DNA from: Klebsiella pneumoniae
GTDB lineage: Bacteria > Pseudomonadota > Gammaproteobacteria > Pseudomonadales > Pseudohongiellaceae
DNA: 64,000 nt
Assembly (NCBI GenBank): GCA_945869725.1
Contig: CAMBPO010000001.1
Span: 86,717-150,716, forward strand
Direction: 5' to 3'
Shown one piece after another: positions 16,628 through 28,043 of the stretch. The notes under the pieces were generated by a model. That model had not been told where the DNA came from. It worked only from the letters and a program-made list of their open reading frames with translations, and did not search any database. A program made the position numbers and the translations under genes. The number at the start of each line of letters is the position of its first letter. Positions within the stretch are counted from its first letter, which is position 1.

Positions 16628-17821
16628 ATGAAAAAAGTTCTTCAATTTATAGGCTGGCCCGTTATCAGCGGCGTGCTTCTGGCATTGGTACTTGCGCAGT
16701 ACCAACAAATGCAGCAAGTACGTCAACTGCTGGCAGAAAGGGAACCGCTTGCTTTTTCAGCAATGCCATCTTCTCAAGTTAACACCGCGCCAGCGGATTC
16801 TTTCGCAGACGCCATCACCAGGGCCGCTCCATCAGTAGTCAGCATACACTCGACGATCCGCGAACAAATCCAGTTACCACCCGCTGAGGAGATTCCGGCG
16901 GGGTTGCGCGATCTGCTGCAAAACATACCTTCCGAACGTCTGTGGGAAAGCCTGGGATCGGGTGTAGCGGTCAGCGATGAAGGGCATATTCTGACAGCAC
17001 TTCATGTCATTGAAGGCGCGGAGGATATTGAAGTTCACTTCTATAATTCACAACAGGCCAGTGTTACAGCACGGGCAACTCTCATCGGATCTGACCCAAG
17101 TACGGATCTCGCATTGCTGAAAGTCGACAGCGGAATGTTGCCGCCACCAGTACCTATCGGTTCTTCCGATAGCGTGCGCGTCGGTGATTCAGTGCTGACG
17201 ATCGGTTATCCGCGCAGAGATCTGATGACTCAAAAGTCAGTTTCCAGCGGTATTGTCAGCGCATTGGGTATCCCGCGTGATGGGCTGCCCATTGTTGAAT
17301 ACATACAGACAGATGCTGCCATGAACTATGGAAACTCAGGCGGGGCACTCATTAACACCCGTGGAGAACTCATTGGCATTAACTCGTTTATCTATTCCGA
17401 GACCGGAAACTCTGACGGCATTGGTTTTGCCGTACCTGTCAATAAAGCGATGATTGTTGTTGAGCAACTCATCGCACGAGGTGAAGTAACACCTGGTTAT
17501 CTCGGGGTAATCACGGGAGAAATGTTGAACGCGCAATCAAGTGCCAGTTTTTTCGGAACCTCGGATATTAATGGTCTGTTGATCGAACAGGTGACCGAGG
17601 GAAGCCCCGCAGAAATTGCAGGTGTGCGCGCCGGCGACGTGATGGCTGCAATCGATAATCAGGATATTCGCAGTGTCATTAGCGCTATTGAACAGATTAA
17701 TCGCAAAGCGCCTGGAGAAAGTGTTGATCTACGGATTTTCCGCTCCGGCAGTTATCAGACGATCTCAGTGGTGCTGGGTACAGGCACAGCGCAATATCGT
17801 ACCCAGTCTCAAGAAGATTAA
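16628..17821 (+). CDS. degS: Membrane-anchored HtrA-type serine protease (DegS/AlgW)
   Basis: This 397-residue protein has one N-terminal membrane anchor (about residues 8-24), a trypsin-like domain with triad His126 (TALHV), Asp160 (STDLALL) and Ser237 (GNSGGA), and a single PDZ domain from about residue 285. One PDZ plus a membrane anchor fits DegS/AlgW, the site-1 protease that senses misfolded outer-membrane proteins and cuts the anti-sigma factor RseA/MucA. Soluble two-PDZ DegP/DegQ is excluded. Its position near zapEG matches degS in E. coli, although degQ is absent here. It is convergent with hisD. Confidence 0.92.
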   Translation: MKKVLQFIGWPVISGVLLALVLAQYQQMQQVRQLLAEREPLAFSAMPSSQVNTAPADSFADAITRAAPSVVSIHSTIREQIQLPPAEEIPAGLRDLLQNIPSERLWESLGSGVAVSDEGHILTALHVIEGAEDIEVHFYNSQQASVTARATLIGSDPSTDLALLKVDSGMLPPPVPIGSSDSVRVGDSVLTIGYPRRDLMTQKSVSSGIVSALGIPRDGLPIVEYIQTDAAMNYGNSGGALINTRGELIGINSFIYSETGNSDGIGFAVPVNKAMIVVEQLIARGEVTPGYLGVITGEMLNAQSSASFFGTSDINGLLIEQVTEGSPAEIAGVRAGDVMAAIDNQDIRSVISAIEQINRKAPGESVDLRIFRSGSYQTISVVLGTGTAQYRTQSQED

Positions 17822-17840
17822 GGCCAACCGATAGTATTTC

Positions 17841-19184
17841 TCATGCCTTTCCCGGTGTATGACGGCCCGGAATCCGCCAGGCAGCCGACAAAGCATGTGC
17901 CTGCAAATGTTCGTTTAGCGCCAGAGTTTCCGCCACAGGAGCCAGTGTGGCCGCACCTGCCGGCGAACAATTTATGATGGAGCTGCGTTTCTGAAAATCA
18001 TAAACACCCAAAGGCGAAAAAAACCGTGCCGTGCCAGACGTCGGCAAGACGTGACAAGGGCCTGCGCAATAATCACCCAACGCCTCAGGTGTATGTCTGC
18101 CCATGAATATTGCGCCGGCATGACGCACGCCGTGCAACCATGACTGTGGGTCAGCTACCGAGAGTTCCAGGTGCTCCGGCGCAATCAGGTTACAAACTCT
18201 CAGTGCCTCGGCCTTGTCGGCCGCAAAAATAAGTGCTCCACGCTCGCTCAAGGAGGTACGGATAATTGCCTCTCGGCTCATTTGCGGCAGCAATTGATTG
18301 ATGCTGTTTTGAACGGCATCCAGAAATGCACGATCGGTGCTGATCAGAATAGACTGAGCCTGCTCATCATGCTCGGCCTGTGAAAACAGATCCATGGCGA
18401 TCCAGTCAGGATCGGTCTTTCCATCACATACAATCGTGAGCTCAGATGGGCCAGCCACCATGTCGATACCCACCTCGCCAAAAACCTGCTTTTTAGCAGC
18501 AGCGACATAGACATTGCCAGGACCGGTGATCTTATCTACACGAGGAATCGTCTGCGTCCCAAAGGCCAGGGCAGCAATTGCCTGCGCACCGCCAATGGTA
18601 AAGAGTCTGTCCACGCCGGCAACGGCCGCCGCTGCAAAAATCAACCGGCCTGCGCCGCCTGCATCCTCGCCATAAGGCGTCGGGACGACTGCAATTACTT
18701 CCTCAACACCGGCAACGCGGGCAGGAATGGCATTCATTAACACCGAAGATGGATAATTGGCCTTGCCGCCGGGCACATATAAACCCACGCGTTGCAGAGG
18801 AATAACAAGCTGGCCATAGACTGAACCGTCCTCCTCCTCATACTGCCAGGATGGTTGCAGCTGACGCTGGTGATAAAGGCGAATCCGCTCAGCAGCCTTC
18901 AACAGCGCGTCACGCTGTTCGACGGTCAGATGGTCCAGCGCAGCCTGCATTTGAGCTTTGCTGACTTCCAGTTGGGACATGCTGCTGACATCACGTTTAT
19001 CAAACTGACGCGTGTACTCAAGCACCGCCTCATCGCCGCGCTGTCTTACATCGGCGAGAATACCGGAGACAACCTTGTTGATCTTTTCATCTTCAATCAT
19101 GCGCCGGTCAAGCAGGGTAGCAAGCTCAGTGTCAAAATCCACATTCTCCGACATCATTCTGCGCATCATGATATTGGCGCTCAT
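17841..19184 (-). CDS. hisD: Histidinol dehydrogenase
   Basis: This 447-residue zinc enzyme carries out the last two steps of histidine synthesis (histidinol to histidine, NAD-dependent). Family motifs are [52 protein letters not shown] and APEHLEL, plus the metal-binding [23 protein letters not shown] segment. The start codon overlaps the hisG stop (ATGA), so hisG and hisD are translationally coupled. The other his genes are not in the window. Confidence 0.96.
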   Translation of the reverse strand: MSANIMMRRMMSENVDFDTELATLLDRRMIEDEKINKVVSGILADVRQRGDEAVLEYTRQFDKRDVSSMSQLEVSKAQMQAALDHLTVEQRDALLKAAERIRLYHQRQLQPSWQYEEEDGSVYGQLVIPLQRVGLYVPGGKANYPSSVLMNAIPARVAGVEEVIAVVPTPYGEDAGGAGRLIFAAAAVAGVDRLFTIGGAQAIAALAFGTQTIPRVDKITGPGNVYVAAAKKQVFGEVGIDMVAGPSELTIVCDGKTDPDWIAMDLFSQAEHDEQAQSILISTDRAFLDAVQNSINQLLPQMSREAIIRTSLSERGALIFAADKAEALRVCNLIAPEHLELSVADPQSWLHGVRHAGAIFMGRHTPEALGDYCAGPCHVLPTSGTARFFSPLGVYDFQKRSSIINCSPAGAATLAPVAETLALNEHLQAHALSAAWRIPGRHTPGKA

Positions 19185-19837
19185 GACTCACTCCGGTTGG
19201 CCACAACGTCCCCGAGTTCTTTCAACAAAGCACTGACGGCTTTGTGTTTCATCTTCATGGAGGCTTTATTAACAATGACCCGCGAGCTGATGTGAGCAAT
19301 GGTCTGCAGAGGTTCCAGTCCGTTGGCGCGCAATGTGTTGCCACTATCAACAATATCAACGATCCAGTCAGCTAAGCCCATAGAAGGTGCCAGTTCAAGA
19401 GCGCCATTGAGCTTTATGATATCGGTCTGCAGACCTTGCTCGGCAAAATAACGCCGTGCAATGTTGACAAATTTGCTGGCCACTTTGACCCGTCCTCGCG
19501 GTGCCGGAGCGCCAACAGGCGCAGCGGTCATGAGCCGACAACGCGCAATACCAAGATCCAGTGGCTCGTAAAAGGCATCTTCTCCGTACTCCATCAACAG
19601 ATCCTTGCCCACAACACCAATATCCGCACTGCCAAACTCAACATAGGTGGGCACGTCCGAACCGCGCACGATCATGATGCGCAGACCTGCCACGTTGGTA
19701 TCAAAAATCAACTTACGGCTTTTTTTGTGATCTTCAAGCAGATGGATACCGGTTTCTGCCAGCAAAGGCATAACCTCTTCCAGGATTCGACCTTTGGTCA
19801 GCGCCATTACAATAGGCTGCCCTGTCATGTCCATCAT
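19181..19837 (-). CDS. hisG: ATP phosphoribosyltransferase, short catalytic form
   Basis: This 218-residue enzyme catalyses the first step of histidine synthesis. Motifs are [10 protein letters not shown] at the start, [19 protein letters not shown], and [15 protein letters not shown]. It lacks the C-terminal regulatory domain of long HisG, so it should need a HisZ partner, which is not in this window. I chose the ATG at 19837, which has AAGGAAA 7 bases upstream; the longer frame to 19924 runs into murA and adds 29 unmatched residues. It lies directly after murA and before hisD, as in Pseudomonas. Confidence 0.95.
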   Translation of the reverse strand: MMDMTGQPIVMALTKGRILEEVMPLLAETGIHLLEDHKKSRKLIFDTNVAGLRIMIVRGSDVPTYVEFGSADIGVVGKDLLMEYGEDAFYEPLDLGIARCRLMTAAPVGAPAPRGRVKVASKFVNIARRYFAEQGLQTDIIKLNGALELAPSMGLADWIVDIVDSGNTLRANGLEPLQTIAHISSRVIVNKASMKMKHKAVSALLKELGDVVANRSES

Positions 19838-19866
19838 ACTGCGGTTTCCTTGACTTACGCCCGTTC

Positions 19867-21213
<1,347 letters not shown>

Positions 21214-21453
21214 TCAGCTGACGGCTTCCTCTGGCGTGTGCAGTTTCATGCTGATGGCATGGATTGCGCCAGATGCAATGTACTCATTCAAATACTGATA
21301 AATCAGCTGTTGCCGCTTGACCTGACCGAGACCTGAAAAAACGGTTCCGATGGCGGCCAGTTGAAACTTGCCACCCCCACCCTCAACATTAATCTGACAA
21401 TCAGGCAAAGCGGCAACGAGCAATTCATTTATTTCCTGCGCATCAATACTCAT
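21214..21453 (-). CDS. ibaG: BolA-family protein IbaG
   Basis: This 79-residue BolA-like protein has the class II-type helix-turn fold and the conserved IHAISMKLHTPEE end. Its place next to murA matches ibaG (yrbA) of E. coli. BolA proteins bind monothiol glutaredoxins and Fe-S clusters; IbaG is linked to acid stress. The conserved metal-binding histidine in IHA is present. It lies between mlaC and murA, but mlaB, which normally separates mlaC from ibaG, is missing. Confidence 0.92.
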   Translation of the reverse strand: MSIDAQEINELLVAALPDCQINVEGGGGKFQLAAIGTVFSGLGQVKRQQLIYQYLNEYIASGAIHAISMKLHTPEEAVS

Positions 21454-21492
21454 CTGTCACTCACTCTCCAACTGTGCAACATCTGTTGCTAA

Positions 21493-22113
21493 TCACTGCC
21501 AAGCTGCAATCACCTGATCGATATCATTGTTACTGCGCGTCATCAATGCCGCAAATTGGGTATGGTACTGCCGACGCAGATTGATGCCGCCAACAAAAAC
21601 ATTGCGCAGCTTCCACTCGTTCTCAGCATTCCTGAAAAGCGCATACTGCAGCTCTATGCGGGCCCCCTCCGATACGATCTGCATGCGCACATTGGTGCCA
21701 GCAGAAGCATCAGCAGGCTCATCAGTGGCCGGCAGAAAATTCAGTTGCTGACCGCCATACTCCACCAATGCCGAACCATAAAATCGGGTTAAGGTGGAAC
21801 GCAATTTCTCACCAAAAGCAGCGATCTGCTCTTCGGTTGCCTGTTCAGAGAAACGCGCCATCACACCCACTGCAACTTCGCGAAAATCAACAAACTTGGC
21901 CACTTCGGCTTCAACACCGGCATAGTACCTGTCTTTGTCTGTATCAAAATACGGTCGCAACTCCTGCACTGTTTGCAGCAGTTGACTAACTGACTGTTCA
22001 GCAGCCTCAACAGCCGTCAGACCTGCTGTCGATGAAGTTGCGGCTTGCGACAGCGCCACAGATGATGCAAACAAGGTAAAGCACCAAAAAAAGATCGAAA
22101 CTAAAATTTTCAT
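21493..22113 (-). CDS. mlaC: Phospholipid-binding protein MlaC
   Basis: This 206-residue periplasmic protein (MlaC/Ttg2D family) carries phospholipid between the outer-membrane MlaA complex and the inner-membrane MlaFEDB transporter. The ATG at 22113 has GAGGGA upstream and opens a good signal peptide (to about residue 25); the frame to 22299 is rejected. Family features include FRE-AVGVMARF, FGEKLRSTLTRFYGSALVEY and the late WKLRNVFVGGINL. Unlike the E. coli and Pseudomonas loci, mlaF, mlaE and mlaD are not upstream: the next gene is kdsD, on the other strand. mlaB is also absent. Confidence 0.92.
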   Translation of the reverse strand: MKILVSIFFWCFTLFASSVALSQAATSSTAGLTAVEAAEQSVSQLLQTVQELRPYFDTDKDRYYAGVEAEVAKFVDFREVAVGVMARFSEQATEEQIAAFGEKLRSTLTRFYGSALVEYGGQQLNFLPATDEPADASAGTNVRMQIVSEGARIELQYALFRNAENEWKLRNVFVGGINLRRQYHTQFAALMTRSNNDIDQVIAAWQ

Positions 22114-22345
22114 GCAGAATCCCTCAATTCGGGTAATGAACGCGACGCAGTGTACCTTAATTGGGCTGGCCAATAAATTACTGTTTGCAGTCTCAAGTAT
22201 GACGATTTTCTGATAAATGCTGGCTGAATTAACGCAGATTACCCGACAAGCCAGAGTCGGTTTATATTTTATGCTGCGCAGCGCGAGCCGCTTGGGCATA
22301 ATAGCCTTTCAGCCAAGTTGCCGTCACTGGCAGGATAATCAGGGT

Positions 22346-23320
22346 ATGGACAGAACGCAGCAACTTATTGCGAGCGCGCAGCGCACTATTCGCATTGAAT
22401 ACGATGCTATCGGCGCCTTAATCGGTCGCATCGACAGCAGTTTCGTCAAGGCTTGTGAACTGATGCTTGCCTGTGAAAGCCGGATTATTGTCACAGGCAT
22501 GGGCAAATCCGGTCATATCGCCCGCAAAATTGCTGCAACGTTGTCCAGCACAGGCAGCCCTGCTGTTTTTGTCCATCCCGCCGAAGCCAGTCATGGTGAT
22601 CTCGGTATGATCACCAACAAAGATGTTGTACTTGCCCTGTCAAACTCTGGCACAACAGAGGAACTGCTCACTATCCTGCCACTGTTCAAGCGTAAAGGTG
22701 TTTCGCTGATTTGTATGACCGGGAATGCGGATTCGCTGTTGGCGCGCAGTGCTGATGCTCACATCAACGCCAGTGTGCTGGAGGAAGCCTGCCCGCTGGG
22801 CCAGGCACCAACGGCCAGCACCACTGTCGCGCTAGTACTTGGTGATGCGCTTGCAATGGCCATGCTGGAGGCCAAAGGTTTCACTCACGAAGATTTTGCC
22901 TTTTCACACCCGGGCGGACGCCTGGGTCGTCGTCTGTTGCTCAAGATCAAAGACATCATGCACAGCGACCAGCACGTGCCGCGGGTGAATTCAAACATAC
23001 TGCTGAAAGATGCTCTCTATGAAATCAGTAGCAAAGGCCTCGGAATGACTACCGTGCTGGGCAACGATGGTTCTTTGGCAGGTGTTTTTACTGATGGGGA
23101 TCTGCGTCGTGCGCTGGACGCTGGCTGCAACATAATGGAAACTCGTATACATCAGGTAATGTCCATAAACAGTAAAACCATCAGGGAGAGCGCACTGGCG
23201 ACCGAAGCGGCGAGATTGATGGAAGAAAACCGCATCTACACCCTAGTGGTTGTAGACGCCAACGATCAGCTGAGCGGAATCATCCGCATGCACGACCTGC
23301 TGCAGGCCAATGTGATCTGA
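22346..23320 (+). CDS. kdsD: Arabinose-5-phosphate isomerase
   Basis: This 324-residue enzyme converts ribulose-5-phosphate to arabinose-5-phosphate for Kdo synthesis. It has an N-terminal SIS domain (TGMGKSGHIARKIAATLSSTG-type core, HGDLGMI, ALSNSGTTEE) and two C-terminal CBS domains, as in E. coli KdsD. I chose the ATG at 22346, which gives the family length and matches the MDRTQQLIASAQRTI start; the frame from 22217 is longer by 43 unmatched residues. It begins the conserved kdsD-kdsC-lptC-lptA-lptB-rpoN run and diverges from mlaC. Confidence 0.95.
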   Translation: MDRTQQLIASAQRTIRIEYDAIGALIGRIDSSFVKACELMLACESRIIVTGMGKSGHIARKIAATLSSTGSPAVFVHPAEASHGDLGMITNKDVVLALSNSGTTEELLTILPLFKRKGVSLICMTGNADSLLARSADAHINASVLEEACPLGQAPTASTTVALVLGDALAMAMLEAKGFTHEDFAFSHPGGRLGRRLLLKIKDIMHSDQHVPRVNSNILLKDALYEISSKGLGMTTVLGNDGSLAGVFTDGDLRRALDAGCNIMETRIHQVMSINSKTIRESALATEAARLMEENRIYTLVVVDANDQLSGIIRMHDLLQANVI

Positions 23321-23324
23321 CAAT

Positions 23325-23912
23325 ATGATGCACACCATCGAGAAGTTTGAGCCACTGAGGTTTTACCACCCCCCTGCGCTTGTTAAACAAGCGGCAGCCA
23401 ACATACGTTTGCTGCTGCTGGATGTGGACGGCGTGCTGACAGACGGTCAGCTGTATTTTGGCGAGCATGGCGAGTTTCTCAAGTCGTTTAATACCCTTGA
23501 TGGCCAAGGCATCAAGTCGCTGCAACAACAAGGCATTTGTGTTGGCATCATCAGTGGGCGCAAATCTGCTGCCCTGAGCCTACGTGCACAGGCATTGGGA
23601 ATTACGTTGATAGCCCAGGGCCGGGAGGACAAATTCCAGGCAATGCAAGAAATACTCTCTGAACAGCCATTCCAGCTTCATGAAATTGCCTATCTCGGCG
23701 ATGATCTTCCAGACCTGCTGGTGATGCGGCATATTGGTCTGCCGGTCGCTGTTCCTGATGCACATCATGAGGTGCACCGCCATGCCCATGCGAGCACCAC
23801 CCGGCGCGGCGGCCAAGGGGCCGTGCGCGACCTGTGCGACTTTCTACTGATCAGCCAGCAACGCTATCAATCAGCTTTGTCTGCGTATGTTGATGAAGGG
23901 AGCACCCGCTAG
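23325..23912 (+). CDS. kdsC: 3-deoxy-D-manno-octulosonate 8-phosphate phosphatase
   Basis: This 195-residue HAD-superfamily phosphatase releases Kdo from Kdo-8-phosphate. Catalytic Asp33 and Asp35 lie in LLLLDVDGVLTDGQL; IISGRKSAAL and AYLGDDLPDLLVM are the other HAD motifs. The C0-type small size matches tetrameric KdsC. It starts 4 bases after kdsD and its stop overlaps the lptC GTG by one base (TAGTG). Confidence 0.95.
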   Translation: MMHTIEKFEPLRFYHPPALVKQAAANIRLLLLDVDGVLTDGQLYFGEHGEFLKSFNTLDGQGIKSLQQQGICVGIISGRKSAALSLRAQALGITLIAQGREDKFQAMQEILSEQPFQLHEIAYLGDDLPDLLVMRHIGLPVAVPDAHHEVHRHAHASTTRRGGQGAVRDLCDFLLISQQRYQSALSAYVDEGSTR

Positions 23913-24508
23913 TGCAGGTCAGAGCGCCAAACAGACGCTGGTTTCTCGCGCTGGGCCCTGCGGCGCTGACTATCTGGCTGCTTACCGGGCAGGAAGAAAA
24001 TGTCATCTCTGAAACAGAAAACCGGGCGCAGCAACTGCCTGTACAGGAGCAGTATGAAGGGTTTGGCAGAGGCATCAGCAGCGTCATTTATGCGGAAAAT
24101 GGCTTACAGGCATACACGTTAAATGCCAGCGAGCAACGACAGTTTCCTAACCAGCTGACCGAACTGGACCAGCCGCAGCTGCAGATGTTTGACGGACTGA
24201 GTGAGCGCTGGAATATATCAGCCGCTTCAGGCAGAATTCGAGGCTCGACGGGAGGGGACATCCTCTTGCTGGATCTGGAAGAGAACGTTGAGGTGTTGCA
24301 TCAACCCTCCGCAGATAATCTGATTCGGCTGACCACCCGGAGTATGACTATCGAACCGCCCACACAGACGCTGTTTACCAGTGCCCCGGTGGAGGTTGTC
24401 GGCAATGGTGTTAATTTGACCGCTAACGGTATGTTTGCTGATCTGACGTCAAACCTGCTCAACTTCAATTCAGAAATCCAAGGCCGCTACTACCGTGCAC
24501 GTGACTGA
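23912..24508 (+). CDS. lptC: LPS export ABC transporter periplasmic protein LptC
   Basis: This 198-residue bitopic protein links the LptB2FG transporter to LptA. It has a short cytoplasmic N-terminus, one membrane helix (residues about 10-28) and a beta-jellyroll domain. The pattern GLQAYTLNASEQRQFP and later TRSMTIEPPTQTLFTSAPVEV are typical. The start is a GTG that overlaps the kdsC stop by one base. Sequence conservation in LptC is always low, so the call rests largely on position between kdsC and lptA and on the domain pattern. Confidence 0.92.
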   Translation: MQVRAPNRRWFLALGPAALTIWLLTGQEENVISETENRAQQLPVQEQYEGFGRGISSVIYAENGLQAYTLNASEQRQFPNQLTELDQPQLQMFDGLSERWNISAASGRIRGSTGGDILLLDLEENVEVLHQPSADNLIRLTTRSMTIEPPTQTLFTSAPVEVVGNGVNLTANGMFADLTSNLLNFNSEIQGRYYRARD

Positions 24509-25079
24509 AAAACAAACATACAGGCCTTGGCGACCGATCATACTCAGCGTACTTCTGACAGTATTTGTACCTTCTGGCGTATTTGCGGCAGCGCTCACCG
24601 ACGTCACCGAAGAGCTGATTGTCAACACCGATGGCGGGGGCAGTATAGAAACGGTTGGCAACACACAAATCACTACTTTTCGCGTAAATGTCCGTATTCA
24701 GCAAGGCCTTGTGACCATTGTGGGCGATACCGCCAGGCTGGAACGGGACACGGTGACCGGGGATCTGATCAGGGTCGTCGTTGAAGGCTCGCCGGCTCGG
24801 TTTGTCCGCCAGGCAGAGATCGGTACCGAAGTGATAAATGGCAGCAGCCTGCAGATTGTTTATTACAATCAGGCGCCTTCTGCAGACAGCGGCAGCGAAC
24901 AGCTGTTGTCCGTTGTCGAATTTGTAGGCGAGGCCAATTTCGCCCGTGGCCGCACAACGCTGGAATGTGTTGAGATAAAACACATTGTAGAAACCGGCGC
25001 TACTGATTCACCCGGCCCCTGTGTTGGTGTTTTTGCCCCGCCAGCAGCTGCGGAGTCATCAGCAGATGCCGCTCAATGA
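24495..25079 (+). CDS. lptA: Lipopolysaccharide transport periplasmic protein LptA
   Basis: This 194-residue periplasmic protein forms the beta-jellyroll bridge that carries LPS across the periplasm. It has a signal peptide (cleavage near VFAAAL) and a jellyroll domain with [20 protein letters not shown] and the later [13 protein letters not shown]. The start is a GTG at 24495 or 24501, overlapping the lptC end by 14 or 8 bases. The C-terminus is Ala- and Ser-rich. lptB follows with an ATGATG overlap. Confidence 0.92.
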   Translation: MHVTEKQTYRPWRPIILSVLLTVFVPSGVFAAALTDVTEELIVNTDGGGSIETVGNTQITTFRVNVRIQQGLVTIVGDTARLERDTVTGDLIRVVVEGSPARFVRQAEIGTEVINGSSLQIVYYNQAPSADSGSEQLLSVVEFVGEANFARGRTTLECVEIKHIVETGATDSPGPCVGVFAPPAAAESSADAAQ

Positions 25080-25804
25080 TGGATACTCTTCACGCGCATC
25101 ATCTGGCAAAAAGCTACAAGGGCCGGCAGGTTGTCAGAGACGTCTCCCTGACCGTCAACAGTGGGCAGATAGTTGGACTGCTGGGCCCTAACGGCGCCGG
25201 CAAAACCACCTGCTTTTATATGATTGTCGGGCTGGTCAACGCGGAAGGCGGTCAAATTCTGGTTAATGACATCGATATGACCCACTTGCCCATCTATGCG
25301 CGCGCGAGGCTGGGAATCGGCTACCTACCTCAGGACTCATCAATCTTCCGCAATCTCAGTGTTGAAGATAACATTATGGCGATACTGCAGACTCGCAAAG
25401 ATCTGGATCGCACTCAACGCAAACAGAAAATGGAAAGTCTGCTGACAGAGTTCCACATAAACCATATCCGCAGCAATAAAGGTATGAGCCTGTCAGGAGG
25501 CGAACGCAGACGCACAGAGATTGCGCGCGCCCTCGCCAATGATCCGCATTTTATTCTGCTGGACGAACCCTTTGCGGGCGTAGATCCAATCTCGGTCAGC
25601 GATATCAAATCCATCATCGAACATCTCAGCGCGCGGGGCATTGGCGTGCTGCTGACTGACCACAACGTTCGTGAAACACTGGATATCTGCGAGAAGGCCT
25701 ATATCGTCAGTGAAGGCGGCATCATCGCCGAAGGCACATCTGAGCAAATACTCGCCAACCAGAAAGTACGTGAAGTTTACCTGGGTAAAAACTTCCATAT
25801 CTAG
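25076..25804 (+). CDS. lptB: LPS export ABC transporter ATP-binding protein LptB
   Basis: This 242-residue ABC ATPase powers LPS extraction together with LptF and LptG (not in this window). Walker A GPNGAGKT is at residues 37-44, the Q-loop is in [10 protein letters not shown], the signature is LSGGERRR and Walker B is [11 protein letters not shown]. The start overlaps the lptA stop. The 126 bases to rpoN contain no ORF and may hold a promoter. Confidence 0.97.
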   Translation: MMDTLHAHHLAKSYKGRQVVRDVSLTVNSGQIVGLLGPNGAGKTTCFYMIVGLVNAEGGQILVNDIDMTHLPIYARARLGIGYLPQDSSIFRNLSVEDNIMAILQTRKDLDRTQRKQKMESLLTEFHINHIRSNKGMSLSGGERRRTEIARALANDPHFILLDEPFAGVDPISVSDIKSIIEHLSARGIGVLLTDHNVRETLDICEKAYIVSEGGIIAEGTSEQILANQKVREVYLGKNFHI

Positions 25805-25929
25805 ACGAATTCTGCCTGATTTTTTGGTGTTGCAAAAAATTATGAAGATCGGCATGATGATTGCTAGCAGTTCGCCAGCCCATACTTGGCTCAACAAAGA
25901 ATTCTCGACAACATGATCGATAGTCCGCT

Positions 25930-27489
25930 ATGAAAATCTCGCTACAGCTAAAGCTGGGTCAGCAACTGACCATGACGCCACAGCTGCAGCAGGCAATCCG
26001 GCTACTGCAGCTGTCTACACTGGATCTGCAACAAGAGATCCACCAGGCACTTGAGTCCAATCCGATGCTGGAAGTGGACGAGAGTTTTGAAAGTGGCAGC
26101 AGTGCGGATGCTGATTTCGACAGTGAAGGCGGTGAGTTTTTCGAGAAACCCGTCAGCACCTCCCAGGAAACGGATCAGCCCGACTACGAGCAGGCTCAGG
26201 AACTTTACCGGGAACTGCCTTCTACGGATAATTCCTATGAAAGCTCAGAGGACAGCGCAAGCTGGGACGAAAGCATCCCTGATCAGCTACCTGTGGACAC
26301 CAACTGGGATGACGTTTACCAGAATTCTTACTCTACAGGCAGCCCATCACAAGATTCAGACAGCGATTTTGAATCGCGTGACTCGGCATCCGAAACACTT
26401 CAGGATCACCTCAACTGGCAGCTGAATCTGACCAACATGTCCGATACCGATCGCCTGATTGCGATGTCGATTATTGATGCTGTGGATGCTGACGGCCGAC
26501 TGTCTGCAAGTCTGGAATCCATTGTTGAAGGCCTTCAGGAACATCTGGATATTGATGAAGATGAGGTGGTTGCGGTACTTCACAGGATCCAGCAATTTGA
26601 TCCGGTTGGAGTCGCTTATCGGGATCTGTCCGAGTGCCTGATGATTCAACTGAATCAAATTCCGCCAGAGTTATGCTCCAGCGCCATTAAAAATGCTCGC
26701 ATACTGGTAAAGGACTATCTTAACCTGCTGGGTAACCGTGACTACGCGCAGATTATCCGCCTGGCGCGTATCAAAGAGCATGACCTGCGTGACGCTATCA
26801 GCATCATCGAAAAACTCAACCCAAGGCCTGGTGCTGATATCGCGCCGACCTCCACGACCTACATCGTCCCGGATGTTTTTGTCATGAAAGATCAGCGTAA
26901 CGGGCGCTGGCGGGTAGAATTGAATCCCGACATTGCGCCGCGGCTGCGCATAAACCCAGATTATGCTGCACTTGTAAAACGCTCCGAGAACAGCACTGAC
27001 AATAACTATCTCAGGGATAATCTGCAGGAAGCGCGCTGGTTTCTGAAGAGCTTGCAAAGCCGAAATGAAACTTTGCTGAAAGTAGCAAGTCGCATTGTTG
27101 AGCATCAGCAAGGTTTTCTGGAGTACGGCGATGAGTCCATGAAACCCCTTGTGCTGCATGATATTGCCGAAGCCGTTGAAATGCATGAATCAACGATTTC
27201 GCGGGTGACAACACAAAAGTACATGCACACACCGCGTGGAATCTTTGAACTGAAGTATTTTTTCTCAAGCCATGTCAGTACCAGTGCCGGTGGTGAATGC
27301 TCATCAACGGCGATCAGGGCGTTAATCAAAAAGCTGGTGACTGCAGAAAACACCAAAAAACCCCTCAGTGACAGCCGTATTGCTGAGTTACTGGATGAAC
27401 AAGGGATCAACGTTGCGCGCCGTACCATAGCAAAATATCGCGAATCGCTTAATATTCCTCCATCCAACGAACGGAAACGACTGGTCTGA
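25930..27489 (+). CDS. rpoN: RNA polymerase sigma-54 factor
   Basis: This 519-residue protein is RpoN. Region I is the Gln/Leu-rich activator-interaction segment ([20 protein letters not shown]); region II is an acidic linker (about residues 50-150); the core-binding and HTH domains follow. The RpoN box [11 protein letters not shown], which reads the -24 element, lies near the C-terminus. It is relevant here because cbrB and the crcZ-like promoter in this window depend on sigma-54. The usual next gene hpf is missing and ptsN follows directly. Confidence 0.97.
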   Translation: MKISLQLKLGQQLTMTPQLQQAIRLLQLSTLDLQQEIHQALESNPMLEVDESFESGSSADADFDSEGGEFFEKPVSTSQETDQPDYEQAQELYRELPSTDNSYESSEDSASWDESIPDQLPVDTNWDDVYQNSYSTGSPSQDSDSDFESRDSASETLQDHLNWQLNLTNMSDTDRLIAMSIIDAVDADGRLSASLESIVEGLQEHLDIDEDEVVAVLHRIQQFDPVGVAYRDLSECLMIQLNQIPPELCSSAIKNARILVKDYLNLLGNRDYAQIIRLARIKEHDLRDAISIIEKLNPRPGADIAPTSTTYIVPDVFVMKDQRNGRWRVELNPDIAPRLRINPDYAALVKRSENSTDNNYLRDNLQEARWFLKSLQSRNETLLKVASRIVEHQQGFLEYGDESMKPLVLHDIAEAVEMHESTISRVTTQKYMHTPRGIFELKYFFSSHVSTSAGGECSSTAIRALIKKLVTAENTKKPLSDSRIAELLDEQGINVARRTIAKYRESLNIPPSNERKRLV

Positions 27490-27560
27490 CAGGCCTGGCT
27501 TGATTGCCAGCGTCAGCCTCAGGTCCTAGAATAACCAGCACTACAAGACGGGATAACCCC

Positions 27561-28028
27561 ATGCAACTTAGCAGCATTCTCGCGCCGGAACGGACACTGT
27601 GTAATCTGCCGGGCGTCAGCAAAAAGCGGTTTCTGACGACTGTCAGCGAACATATTTCCAAAACCACACCCGGCATGAGTGCTGATGCCATCTATACTGC
27701 GCTACTGGCCAGGGAGCAACTGGGCAGCACAGGAATTGGAAACGGCATAGGCATTCCGCACTGCAGAGTTGCCGAATGCCACCAGACAACCGGAGCGCTG
27801 ATCACTTTAAACGAGGGTATCGATTTTGATGCCATCGATTCTCAACAAGTGGATTTGCTGTTTGTATTGATTGTGCCGGCTGAAGAAACGACAGAACATC
27901 TTAAGGTACTTGGCGCCCTGGCCAGACTCTTCCATCAGGAAGCTTTTTGCCAGGCACTGCGTGCCTGCAAGAGTGACGATGAACTTTATCGCACGGCCAT
28001 TTACTTTGATAAAAAAGTTAACAACTGA
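27561..28028 (+). CDS. ptsN: Nitrogen PTS enzyme IIA
   Basis: This 155-residue EIIA-Ntr protein receives phosphate from NPr and regulates potassium uptake and nitrogen/carbon signalling. The phospho-acceptor is His67 in GIGIPHCRV. The ATG at 27561 starts at MQLSSILAPE, the family start; the ATG at 27504 adds 19 unmatched residues. Its place after rpoN and before rapZ and ptsO is conserved, except that hpf is absent between rpoN and ptsN. Confidence 0.95.
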   Translation: MQLSSILAPERTLCNLPGVSKKRFLTTVSEHISKTTPGMSADAIYTALLAREQLGSTGIGNGIGIPHCRVAECHQTTGALITLNEGIDFDAIDSQQVDLLFVLIVPAEETTEHLKVLGALARLFHQEAFCQALRACKSDDELYRTAIYFDKKVNN

Positions 28029-28043
28029 GACGGATGATACCTG

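Noticed and set aside
25804..25930. TTGCAA-N17-CATGAT as a promoter of rpoN
   Set aside because: The match to consensus is too weak to list as a feature.
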